64,000 nucleotides of DNA, taken from contig QKAN01000184.1 of assembly GCA_003246365.1 (NCBI GenBank), positions 1 through 64,000 on the forward strand, read 5' to 3'. The notes below the pieces were generated by a model. The model was not told the DNA's origin. It made no database searches and worked only from the letters and a program-made list of their open reading frames with translations. A program made the translations under genes and the position numbers. Position 1 is the first letter of the stretch. Every line of letters starts with the position of its first letter. The stretch is from Clostridia bacterium. GTDB taxonomy: Bacteria; Bacillota; Clostridia; Christensenellales; CAG-138. Below, piece after piece: positions 35,346-43,497 of the stretch.

Positions 35346-36239
35346 TTGGATATTGAATATATTCGTGAGTTTGTCGTTCTCGCCGACATAGGCGGCTTTC
35401 AAAAGGCGGCGGAACAGCTTTATATTTCCCAATCCTCCCTGTCTCAGCATATCAAGCGTCTTGAAATGGAACTGGGCGCAAGGCTCTTTAACAGAACAAC
35501 GAAAATGGTGGAACTTTCTGATTTCGGAAAAATCTTTTTGCCATATGCGACGCAGATTTCGAATTTACAGGAACAATATACGGAAAAGCTGAAATCCGCT
35601 CTGAAAAACAGCCAAAAGAGCATCACCATTGGCTCCATGGAATTGCTCGACTTATACAACATCACCGATATTCTGGCAAAGTTCAAAAAGAAAAATCCGG
35701 AATACTCCGTCAATGTGATTCAGGGAAAGACAAAATATCTTGAATCGCTTTTGCGGCGAAACCAATGCAGCATGATCGTAATCCGCGAGTTGAGCGATCA
35801 GGAAAACGTCGAATTTAACAAAGTGACGTATGCGGTAGACCCGCTTGTTGCGGTTCTTCCGGCAAACCATCCGCTCGCCGGCCTCGATCATATGTCTGTT
35901 GCAAATCTGAAGGACGAGCCGTTTATCATGTTTTCCGAACGTTCTCTCACCTACAACCTCTGCACGCAACTCTGCAAAGAAGCAGGATTTGAGCCGAACA
36001 TCGCCTTCACATTCGGACGCACCGGAAACGTTTTAAACATGATTGAAAAAGAGATGGGCGTGAGCATCATGACAAGAAAAATGCTGCAGGAGATCCCGAC
36101 GCATTCGATCGCTGCGGTTCCGATTGAACCCGCGGTTTCCGTGTATGTCAACATCCTTTATCCGAAGGCGGACACCCTTCCGCTTGCCGCGCGGCTGTTT
36201 CTGGACTGTGCGCTTGAAGCGCCTCTTGTGATCAAATAA
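35346..36239 (+). CDS. LysR-family transcriptional regulator
   Basis: A 297-residue regulator of normal length. The helix-turn-helix FQKAAEQLYISQSSLSQHIKRLEMEL covers about residues 18-43, followed by a linker helix and an effector domain (SITIGSMELLDLYN onward). The start is TTG with AGGAGGA upstream; a TTG start commonly keeps regulator levels low. It is divergent from the FGGY kinase at 33611-35038 across overlapping promoters with a T-N11-A box, and upstream of a zinc dehydrogenase and an aldo/keto reductase on its own strand. Those are its likely targets. Confidence 0.9.
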   Translation: MDIEYIREFVVLADIGGFQKAAEQLYISQSSLSQHIKRLEMELGARLFNRTTKMVELSDFGKIFLPYATQISNLQEQYTEKLKSALKNSQKSITIGSMELLDLYNITDILAKFKKKNPEYSVNVIQGKTKYLESLLRRNQCSMIVIRELSDQENVEFNKVTYAVDPLVAVLPANHPLAGLDHMSVANLKDEPFIMFSERSLTYNLCTQLCKEAGFEPNIAFTFGRTGNVLNMIEKEMGVSIMTRKMLQEIPTHSIAAVPIEPAVSVYVNILYPKADTLPLAARLFLDCALEAPLVIK

Positions 36240-36388
36240 ATAATCAATTTCTTTTATTATATTTCCTGATTTATAACCATACAAATCTGATTTGACGCTG
36301 CTAACCTGGATGCGATACGATCCATTTGGGGGAGCTCATGTCGTTTTTTTTGCATCTCCCGCCAAAAATTCACGCAAGGAGAACTGAC

Positions 36389-37474
36389 ATGCTTCCAGAC
36401 AAAATACACTTTGGCGCAATCATGGATGTCGGAAAAGCCGAGATGCATACAGGCAATTTCCCGGAGCCCGGGCCGGAAGATATCGTCGTTAAGATGAATA
36501 TCTGCAACATTTGCACCAACGACTACCAGCAGTTTAACGGCATGCGTAAAAAAGATTTGCCAATGGCTGCCGGACATGAATGTTCGGGGTATATCGTTTG
36601 GAAGGGAAAAAACGTAAATCCGCTATATGAAATCGGCATGCAGGTAAGTAACTTTATCAACAGTTGCGGCGTCTGCTATGAATGCAGAACCGGAAACCAG
36701 GACCTTTGCACCGGTAAATTCTCGGAGGACGGTCCCTGCTCTGACGGATTTTATGGACGCAAACCCGGTGAACGCGGATTTTCGGACTATATGGTCGTCA
36801 ATCAACGCCGTATGATTTCCGTCTCAAATGACATAGCGCCGGCTTGCGCGGCGTTTCTGGAGCCGTTTTCCGCGGCGTTGCACGGCCTTCGCAAAGGCCA
36901 TGTCATGCCGGGAGAGGACGTTGTCATCATCGGCGGCGGAACCATGGGTCTCGTGAACGCACAGACGGCGCATGCGCTCGGCGCGCGCGTGATCATCACA
37001 GAAATCGATCCGTACAAAATTGACCGTGCAAAATCCATGGGTGTTGCGGATGTAATCGATTCTAGAAACAACAACGCGGTTGAAGAAGTCAAACGCTTGA
37101 CCAAGGGAAAAGGCGCCGATGTCGTCGTTCCCTGCGTTGGTCTCTCCGCTGCCTATAAACAGGCATACGATATGCTGCGCAAAGCCGCAGGTCGTTTCAT
37201 TATATACTCCGCCGGATATCCTGCGCCGGAGTTCCCGCCGGATATGGTCAACTCGAACAAAGTCCACTATAATAAACTGGACATTATCGGAACGATCGGC
37301 GCAAACAGCAGCGACTGTGCGGATGCTTCCCGTTTCATCTCAAACCGTCTCGTTAAGCCGGAATTTATCCTGCAACTGAACAAACCAATTCCACTGCGGG
37401 ACATTCAAAAAGCCTACGAGTTCGCCAGCACGCCCGGTACATACCGCATTTCTGTGGATTTGCAGGGCGTATAA
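36389..37474 (+). CDS. Zinc-dependent MDR dehydrogenase
   Basis: About 361 residues from the ATG at 36389, which has AAGGAG upstream; the open frame extends further but without family sequence. The catalytic zinc residues are in CNICTNDYQQ and GHECSG; the structural lobe has SCGVCYECRTGNQDLC; the NAD motif is GGGTMGLVNAQ. It is a clear paralogue of 18014-19075 (shared NICTxDYQQxxGxR, ALGARVIITE, ADVIDSR and SAGxPxPE segments). The two probably catalyse the same type of polyol oxidation in parallel branches. Confidence 0.87.
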   Translation: MLPDKIHFGAIMDVGKAEMHTGNFPEPGPEDIVVKMNICNICTNDYQQFNGMRKKDLPMAAGHECSGYIVWKGKNVNPLYEIGMQVSNFINSCGVCYECRTGNQDLCTGKFSEDGPCSDGFYGRKPGERGFSDYMVVNQRRMISVSNDIAPACAAFLEPFSAALHGLRKGHVMPGEDVVIIGGGTMGLVNAQTAHALGARVIITEIDPYKIDRAKSMGVADVIDSRNNNAVEEVKRLTKGKGADVVVPCVGLSAAYKQAYDMLRKAAGRFIIYSAGYPAPEFPPDMVNSNKVHYNKLDIIGTIGANSSDCADASRFISNRLVKPEFILQLNKPIPLRDIQKAYEFASTPGTYRISVDLQGV

Positions 37475-37522
37475 GCAGCCATTCATCAAGACAGGCGCAG
37501 CATAGCCAACAAGGAGGAACCG

Positions 37523-38680
37523 ATGCAATTTAGAACATTCGGTCGTCAGAATAATCCGGCATCGGTTTTAGGTTTTGGTTGTATGCGCCTGCCTGTTTTA
37601 GACGGAAGATCGGAACGCTCCGGCATCGATGAAGCCGAAGCGCTCCGCATCATTCGTCACGCAATTGACAGCGGCGTAAATTATATCGACACGGCATATT
37701 TCTATCACGACGGTCAAAGTGAGGTGCTGGTTGGAAAAGCGCTGAAAGACGGATATCGTGACAAAGTCAGGCTCGTTACAAAATCGCCTGTAAACGGAAT
37801 CGTCAATCGAAAAGAGGATTATCGCCGGATTCTTGACGAGCAACTGAAACGGCTGAACGAGGAAACCGTCGATCTTTATTTGTTTCACGGGTTGAATAAA
37901 AAAAGCTGGGGCATCGTCCAAAGCGAAGATTTAATCGGTTGCGCGCTGAAAGCAAAACAAGAAGGAAAAATTCGCGAAATCGGATTTTCTTTTCATGATG
38001 AATATTCTGTGTTCGAAGAAATCGTCAACGGATATGATGGCTGGTCGATGTGCCAGATTCAATATAACTATATGGATACGGATCGGCAGGCCGGAACACG
38101 CGGGTTAAAGCTTGCGGCATCCAAAGGTTTGGCGGTCGTTGTAATGGAACCGATTCTCGGCGGAAAGCTAGCCAATCCGCCTGAAGCAATTCAAAGACTC
38201 ATACGCGAATCCGGCTATCCGGGCACGCCCGCGGATCTTGCGCTGCAATGGGTTTGGAATCAACCCGAAGTTTCCGTCGTTTTAAGCGGAATGTCCAACA
38301 TGAATCAGGTGCAGCAAAATCTGGATTCGGCTGAGCGCTCCGGCATTGGAACGCTTTCAACCGAAACGCTTGCATTAATCGAAAAAATCAAGGCCTATTA
38401 CAACGCCGCGGATACCATTCCTTGTACTACATGCAAATACTGCATGCCCTGCCCAAGCGGCGTCAATATCCCGCGCAATATAAAGGTTTATAACGAAGCT
38501 ATCACCTATCAAAACACAGCGGAAGCCGGAAAAAAATACGCCAATATGAAAAGCATCACCGGAACTCCCGAATCTGCCGACCTCTGCATCGGGTGCGGTA
38601 CCTGCGAAGAAAAATGCCCGCAAAAGATATCGATTCGCAGCTGGATGGAGCAAATCGATTCATTCCTCGGGCAAAAGTAA
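37523..38680 (+). CDS. Aldo/keto reductase with C-terminal 4Fe-4S ferredoxin domain
   Basis: A 385-residue protein. The N-terminal two-thirds is an aldo/keto reductase barrel with GFGCMRLP, IDTAYFYHDG (catalytic Tyr), VTKSP (Lys) and LFHGL (His). The C-terminal part has CTTCKYCMPCP and CIGCGTCEEKCPQ, enough Cys for one or two 4Fe-4S clusters. This two-domain type is common in strict anaerobes and supports an anaerobic host. AAGGAGG precedes the start. It follows the zinc dehydrogenase by 48 bases and so is probably in the same unit. The electron partner and substrate are unknown. Confidence 0.88.
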   Translation: MQFRTFGRQNNPASVLGFGCMRLPVLDGRSERSGIDEAEALRIIRHAIDSGVNYIDTAYFYHDGQSEVLVGKALKDGYRDKVRLVTKSPVNGIVNRKEDYRRILDEQLKRLNEETVDLYLFHGLNKKSWGIVQSEDLIGCALKAKQEGKIREIGFSFHDEYSVFEEIVNGYDGWSMCQIQYNYMDTDRQAGTRGLKLAASKGLAVVVMEPILGGKLANPPEAIQRLIRESGYPGTPADLALQWVWNQPEVSVVLSGMSNMNQVQQNLDSAERSGIGTLSTETLALIEKIKAYYNAADTIPCTTCKYCMPCPSGVNIPRNIKVYNEAITYQNTAEAGKKYANMKSITGTPESADLCIGCGTCEEKCPQKISIRSWMEQIDSFLGQK

Positions 38681-38748
38681 TCCGTATTTCCGTACACTTT
38701 ATATAACAACTTAAATTGAATAAGGTTCGCGCGTATTGTTACGAGTGA

Positions 38749-39402
38749 TTACATAATGAAATCTTCTTCTGTTTTCGGTACGCAGTTTTCATTTGGTACT
38801 CTCTCGTACTGAATTTTATTTTCTTTTCTCCAGATTAATAGCAATAGTAATCCGCCCAGTGCGTATATCGCAGCGTTGAACAATTCATAACCAACGTCTT
38901 TCACAAAAATGAGCGACAGGATGGACGAAAGCGAAAGTATGCCCATACTGATTGCACCCGCCAGACTGGCCGTAATCAACGGCTTATTTGTCGCCTTAAA
39001 TTCGCCAATCGTCAACTTGCGCCCAGCAGGAAGATAAGATAGCAGCACAAACAGTATCCAACCGGACATCAAAATCGCTATCATTCCGAGCAACGCCATA
39101 AACTTCGTATAGTTGCTCAATGCGTTTCTGGACATGCCCAAAATGAGCGCGGCCACCGCAAGCAGATACGATAGTCCATACACGATCTTCAGCTTTTTCC
39201 ATTCATCGTCAGGCATCTCATGCTTGTAGTATTCCCCGGTATAAACGCGTACAATCCGCGTCCCTTTGCCGTTTTTTCTGGGTACTTTTTTTTCGGTATA
39301 GTTTTCAAAATAGCGGTGATATGCATTCCGGTGTTTTTCACGCCGGGAAAACCTGATCTCTTCAGGATCTCTTTTTTTGCTTCTGCCAAATGAATCACTC
39401 AT
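38749..39402 (-). CDS. Hypothetical four-helix membrane protein
   Basis: A 217-residue protein not recognised by family. The first 70 residues are very basic and hydrophilic (KKRDPEEIRFSRREKHRN), followed by four hydrophobic segments around residues 74-93, 100-126, 140-166 and 170-190 and a short acidic cytoplasmic tail. GAGG lies eight bases before the ATG. It stands alone between the aldo/keto reductase gene and the terminator of the ABC importer operon. Such proteins occur beside transporters in Clostridia, but no function can be read. Confidence 0.7.
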   Translation of the reverse strand: MSDSFGRSKKRDPEEIRFSRREKHRNAYHRYFENYTEKKVPRKNGKGTRIVRVYTGEYYKHEMPDDEWKKLKIVYGLSYLLAVAALILGMSRNALSNYTKFMALLGMIAILMSGWILFVLLSYLPAGRKLTIGEFKATNKPLITASLAGAISMGILSLSSILSLIFVKDVGYELFNAAIYALGGLLLLLIWRKENKIQYERVPNENCVPKTEEDFIM

Positions 39403-39514
39403 ATTGCTTGCCTCATTGTTTTCGACTCAGTCTTAACGAATTTCTTCCTATTATTATAGAATGATATAAATTGCGGCGCAAGAAACGTCGCTTTCGGTCT
39501 ATTGCAGTATAGCA

Positions 39515-39555
39515 GATAAAACACGGCGGAGAAGAAATCTCCGCCGCGTTTTTGT
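39515..39555. terminator. Terminator of the ABC importer operon
   Basis: CGGCGGAGA (39524-39532) pairs with TCTCCGCCG (39538-39546); flanking A and T runs extend the stem. On the minus strand TGTTTTATC follows, and on the plus strand GTTTTTG follows. Confidence 0.85.
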
Positions 39556-39607
39556 TCCTCCCGGGAACACTTCGTATCAAATCGACCGATCCAATCCTCT
39601 AACGTTT

Positions 39608-40561
39608 TTATCCGTTGATCTCTCTTGCTCTGCAGCAGGATACGAAGTGATTCGGCGCGAGCTCCTCGAGCACTTGCGGTTGTTTGCAGGCGTCGGTCGC
39701 ATAAATGCATCTCGGCGCAAACCGGCAGCCTGGTCCGGGATCGATAGACGATGTAATCTCGCCTTTCAGCATGATGCGGCTCAGCGGTTCGTGAATGTTT
39801 GTTGACGGAATCGCGGAGAGCAGCGCCTTTGTATAGGGGTGAAGCGGTGCTTTAAACAGCTCTTTCGTGGGACTTGTTTCTACCAGCTGGCCAAGGTACA
39901 TAACGCAGATGTTATGCGAAATATGTCGCACAACCGACAGGTCATGCGTTACGAACATGAACGTCAGCTGCTTTTCATCCTGCAAATCCATCAGCAAATT
40001 CAGAATCTGCGCTTGAATGGAAACATCCAGTGCCGATACCGGTTCATCGCAAACGACAAATTCGGGGTTGAGCGCAATTGAACGGGCAATCGCGACGCGT
40101 TGACGTCTGCCGCCGTCCATTTCATGCGGATAGGCAAGCTGAAGGCGTTCTTCAATGCCGACCAAGCGCATCAGTTCGGAAACCTTTTCCTCTATCTCCT
40201 TGTTGCTGTATTTACCGGAAATTTTCAAAGGTTCCCGTATCGTGCTCTTAACCGTTTTACGCGGATCGATGGACGAGTATGGATCCTGAAAAATATACTG
40301 CATCGCTTCACGTGTCCGCTTCAGCTCTTTTCCTTTTACATCCGTTACGTCTATTCCGTTTAAAAATATCTTTCCGCCCGTTGGTTCCAGAAGATGGATA
40401 ATCGTTCTGCCCAGCGTCGATTTGCCGCAGCCGGACTCGCCGACAACGCCCATCGTCTGGCCTTTTTCAATTTTGAAGGTCACGTCGTCAACCGCATGGT
40501 TCAAGCCGGACGCAACTTTGAAATATTTCTTCAGGTGTTGTATTTCAATTGAAGTAGGCAT
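39608..40561 (-). CDS. oppF: Opp/Dpp-type ABC importer, ATPase F
   Basis: A 317-residue ATPase of the peptide/nickel importer family. Walker A GESGCGKSTLGRTI, Walker B PEFVVCDEPVSALD and the C-terminal Cys-rich GCRFAPRCIYATDACK typical of OppF are visible. The signature motif reads MDGGRRQR where most have LSGGQRQR. The start abuts the stop of the D subunit gene. It powers import with the D subunit. Members of this importer family carry oligopeptides or oligosaccharides; shared control with the aldolase operon suggests a sugar-containing cargo here. Confidence 0.9.
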   Translation of the reverse strand: MPTSIEIQHLKKYFKVASGLNHAVDDVTFKIEKGQTMGVVGESGCGKSTLGRTIIHLLEPTGGKIFLNGIDVTDVKGKELKRTREAMQYIFQDPYSSIDPRKTVKSTIREPLKISGKYSNKEIEEKVSELMRLVGIEERLQLAYPHEMDGGRRQRVAIARSIALNPEFVVCDEPVSALDVSIQAQILNLLMDLQDEKQLTFMFVTHDLSVVRHISHNICVMYLGQLVETSPTKELFKAPLHPYTKALLSAIPSTNIHEPLSRIMLKGEITSSIDPGPGCRFAPRCIYATDACKQPQVLEELAPNHFVSCCRAREING

Positions 40562-41548
40562 TTATTTACCCTCCTTCGCGTCAATATTGCAGCAGTAGCA
40601 TTTATGGCCGGGCGCTACTTCCACCGCCTCGATTTCGCCATGACGGCAGGCCTCGATTGCAAATCTGCAACGCGGATGGAACTTGCAGCCGGCGGGCAAA
40701 TCCCGCGGATCCGGCGGCAGGCCCTTAATCGGTTTGAGTCGGGTTTTATCCTCGTTCATGCTCGGTAAAGAATTGAACAACCCGATGGTATACGGATGTT
40801 TCGGATTATCAAAAATTTCCTCGCGCGTGCCGGATTCAACAATCTGTCCCGCGTAAATGATTGCGACTTTGTTGCAAGTTTGCGCAACGATGCCGAGATC
40901 ATGCGTGATTAAGATCATCGCGGTGCGGAACTTCGTCTTCAGCGCGCTGATCATTTCGAGCACCTGCGCTTGAATCGTAACATCCAAAGCTGTCGTCGGC
41001 TCGTCTGCCAGTAAGAGCTGCGGATTGCAAGCAAGCGCCATCGCGATGACCACGCGCTGTTTCATGCCGCCGGAAAACTCATGCGGATATTCTTCCGCGC
41101 GCTTTCCTTCGATTCCGACCATCTCCAGCATTTTGATCGCCGCTTTATCGGCTTCCGATTTGGAGCATTTTTCGTGGATCTGTATGACTTCGGAAATCTG
41201 GCTGCCGATGTTCATCGTCGGGTTCAACGCAGTCATCGGATCCTGGAAAATCATCGCTTCTTTTTTACCGCGAATCTTCAGCATCTCTTTTTCGTGGAGT
41301 TTTAAGAGATCTTTTCCGTCAAGGATAATTTCTCCGCTCTTCACCTTCGCGGGCGGGTCCGGCAGAATACGCATGATCGCTTTCGCAATCGTCGTTTTTC
41401 CCGCGCCGGTTTCGCCGACCAATCCAAGCGTTTCTCCTCTGTCGAGATCGATGCTGACTCCGTTTACCGCATGAATCACATCGCCGCCGGAAGTATATTC
41501 GACAACCAAATCTTTAATTTGCAGATAGGCTTCATTTGTAGTACTCAT
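40562..41548 (-). CDS. oppD: Opp/Dpp-type ABC importer, ATPase D
   Basis: A 328-residue ATPase with Walker A GETGAGKTTIAKAI, signature FSGGMKQRVVIAMALA, Walker B QLLLADEPTTALD and the C-terminal CKFHPRCRFAIEAC. GAGG precedes the ATG. It is 13 bases after the C permease gene and directly joined to the F gene. It forms the ATP-hydrolysing heterodimer with OppF on the inner face of the membrane. Confidence 0.92.
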   Translation of the reverse strand: MSTTNEAYLQIKDLVVEYTSGGDVIHAVNGVSIDLDRGETLGLVGETGAGKTTIAKAIMRILPDPPAKVKSGEIILDGKDLLKLHEKEMLKIRGKKEAMIFQDPMTALNPTMNIGSQISEVIQIHEKCSKSEADKAAIKMLEMVGIEGKRAEEYPHEFSGGMKQRVVIAMALACNPQLLLADEPTTALDVTIQAQVLEMISALKTKFRTAMILITHDLGIVAQTCNKVAIIYAGQIVESGTREEIFDNPKHPYTIGLFNSLPSMNEDKTRLKPIKGLPPDPRDLPAGCKFHPRCRFAIEACRHGEIEAVEVAPGHKCYCCNIDAKEGK

Positions 41549-41561
41549 TCAGGTTACCTCG

Positions 41562-42482
41562 TTAGTCCTTAAGCTTTGGATCCAGTGAATCACGCAGCCC
41601 GTCGCCAATCATGTTGATGCTCAACGCCGCAATCGCAATTGCAGCACCCGGCGCAATCAGCAGGAACGGATACTTTTGTATGAAGTTCTTGCCCGCGGAA
41701 AGCATCGCGCCCCATTCGGGAGCAGGCGGTTGAACGCCCAGACCCAGATAAGAAAGACCGGCGCACTGCATGATGACCGACGCGACTTTCATGGTTGTGG
41801 TGACGATAATCGGAGCCAGGATATTAGGCGTAACGTGCTTTGCCATAATACCGATCGGACTGCAGTTGATCGACCGCTCCGCTTCAATATATTCCATCGT
41901 CCGCTCTTTTAGGCACATGGCGCGTGCAATACGCACATAGGCGGGTATGTTTCCAATTATCATTGCTATGATCGTATTCACATAGCCTGCGCCAAGGCCG
42001 GTTGAAATCAAAATTGCAAGCAGCATGGACGGAATTGCCGACCAGATATCGATGATACGCATTGCGAAAATATCGACCGCACCACCGATATAACCGATTA
42101 ACACGCCAATTGCAAGGCCAATGATCGCCGCGCCGACTGCACCCGCAAGGCCGAGGCCCAACGACTGCCGCGCGCCATACATCAACCGCGTCAGAATATC
42201 TCTGCCGAGCTCGTCCGTTCCGAACAAATGGCTTGCGGAAGGAGCAGCATACATGTTTGCGATGTCCATCTCGTTGAAACCATAAGGCGTCAGCAGCGGA
42301 GCAAACGCGGCGCAAAACACCAGCAAGCCAAACAAGATTAAGCCGATCAGCGATTTATTGTTTTTAAAAAGACGTCTCATGACTTCCCGGAACATCGAAG
42401 TCTTTTTCAACGTTTTTGGTTTAATAACCGTGTCGCTCTTTCTTAACCGTTCCGTTAACTTTCTCTCTGCCATCTTGATCAC
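41562..42482 (-). CDS. oppC: Opp/Dpp-type ABC importer, permease C
   Basis: A 306-residue permease with an N-terminal tail and about six transmembrane segments; GTDELGRDILTRLMYGARQSL is the conserved stretch after the first periplasmic loop. The EAA loop (EAERSINCSPIGIMAKHVTPN) contacts the ATPases. The start is GTG 42482 (four-base overlap with the B gene stop) or ATG 42473; the latter has better ribosome spacing. It pairs with permease B. Confidence 0.9.
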   Translation of the reverse strand: MIKMAERKLTERLRKSDTVIKPKTLKKTSMFREVMRRLFKNNKSLIGLILFGLLVFCAAFAPLLTPYGFNEMDIANMYAAPSASHLFGTDELGRDILTRLMYGARQSLGLGLAGAVGAAIIGLAIGVLIGYIGGAVDIFAMRIIDIWSAIPSMLLAILISTGLGAGYVNTIIAMIIGNIPAYVRIARAMCLKERTMEYIEAERSINCSPIGIMAKHVTPNILAPIIVTTTMKVASVIMQCAGLSYLGLGVQPPAPEWGAMLSAGKNFIQKYPFLLIAPGAAIAIAALSINMIGDGLRDSLDPKLKD

Positions 42483-43417
42483 TTCCCTTTGCCAACAAAC
42501 TGCGCTTTAATTCTAGGATCGATCGCAGCATAAACGATATCTACGATCAGTTGCACGAGTGCAGCGAAAAACGCGAGAATGAGTATGCAAGACCGAACGA
42601 CCGGATAGTCTCTAGCGGCAATCGCGGTCATCATGTATAAGCCGACGCCCGGGAACGTAAACACGGTTTCGATGACGACCGAGCCGGCAATACCGGAAGA
42701 AAACTGACTGCCCAGTTCGTTAATAATCGGAATCATCGCGTTCGGCAGCATGTGTTTCCAGATGACAACTCTTTCTTTCACGCCTTTTGCACGCGCTGTC
42801 GAGATGAAATCGGCACGAACCGTTTCCAATACCGTTGCGCGCGTCAAACGCGAGTTTGCGTTGATGCTGGGCATCGAAATCGCGATGACAGGCATAATCC
42901 AACACAGCCAACTCGAAATACCAAACGCCGGCAGCCATTTCAGATTGAGCGAGAACAATATAATCATCATGAGCGCCAGCCAGAACGACGGGATCGAGAT
43001 GCCCATCATTGCCATTACCATCAAAGAATTGTCGGCGAAACTGTTGCGCTTGAGCGCGCATAATATACCAATAGGTATTCCGACTCCTGCCGCAAGAATC
43101 ATACCCAGAACATTCAATGTAATAGTACGGGGCAGGCGGGCAAACAGTTCGGTGACGACTGGAACTTTGTAGATCCAGGAAACACCGAAATCCAATGTAA
43201 ACGTATCGAGGAGATAATTCCCCAATTGTACGAGATACGTTTGATCCAGCCCGTAAATATGTCTAAATTCAGCTTTATCTGCTGCGCTGGCGGTATCCGG
43301 CAGAAGAACGTCCGCTGCGTCGGTCGGCATCAGATACATGATCGTAAAAATCAAGACAGCCGTTCCCGCGAGGACGAAGATTAACCAAAGGAGTCTTTTC
43401 CCAACATATTTGTACAT
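42479..43417 (-). CDS. oppB: Opp/Dpp-type ABC importer, permease B
   Basis: About 312 residues from the ATG at 43417, chosen because MYKYVGKRLLWLIFVLAG is the typical OppB N-terminus and GAGGG lies upstream; the open frame to 43492 runs through the terminator-like hairpin and is not coding. Six transmembrane segments and the EAA-type loop TARAKGVKERVVIWKHMLPN are present. It is the first permease gene, 80 bases after the binding-protein gene and behind a hairpin that should lower its expression. Confidence 0.9.
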   Translation of the reverse strand: MYKYVGKRLLWLIFVLAGTAVLIFTIMYLMPTDAADVLLPDTASAADKAEFRHIYGLDQTYLVQLGNYLLDTFTLDFGVSWIYKVPVVTELFARLPRTITLNVLGMILAAGVGIPIGILCALKRNSFADNSLMVMAMMGISIPSFWLALMMIILFSLNLKWLPAFGISSWLCWIMPVIAISMPSINANSRLTRATVLETVRADFISTARAKGVKERVVIWKHMLPNAMIPIINELGSQFSSGIAGSVVIETVFTFPGVGLYMMTAIAARDYPVVRSCILILAFFAALVQLIVDIVYAAIDPRIKAQFVGKGK

Positions 43418-43456
43418 AAGTAATCCCTCAAGGTTCTTTAGAATAGTCCGTCTTAA

Positions 43457-43487
43457 AAAACAGGGCGGGGAGCGCCCGCCCTGTTTT
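43457..43487 (-). terminator. Intercistronic attenuator hairpin between binding-protein and permease genes
   Basis: AAAACAGGGCGGG (43457-43469) pairs with CCGCCCTGTTTT (43476-43487), and a run of six T follows on the minus strand. It looks like a complete intrinsic terminator inside the operon. Partial read-through would give much more binding protein than permease. Confidence 0.82.
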
Positions 43488-43497
43488 ACCAATTGCC

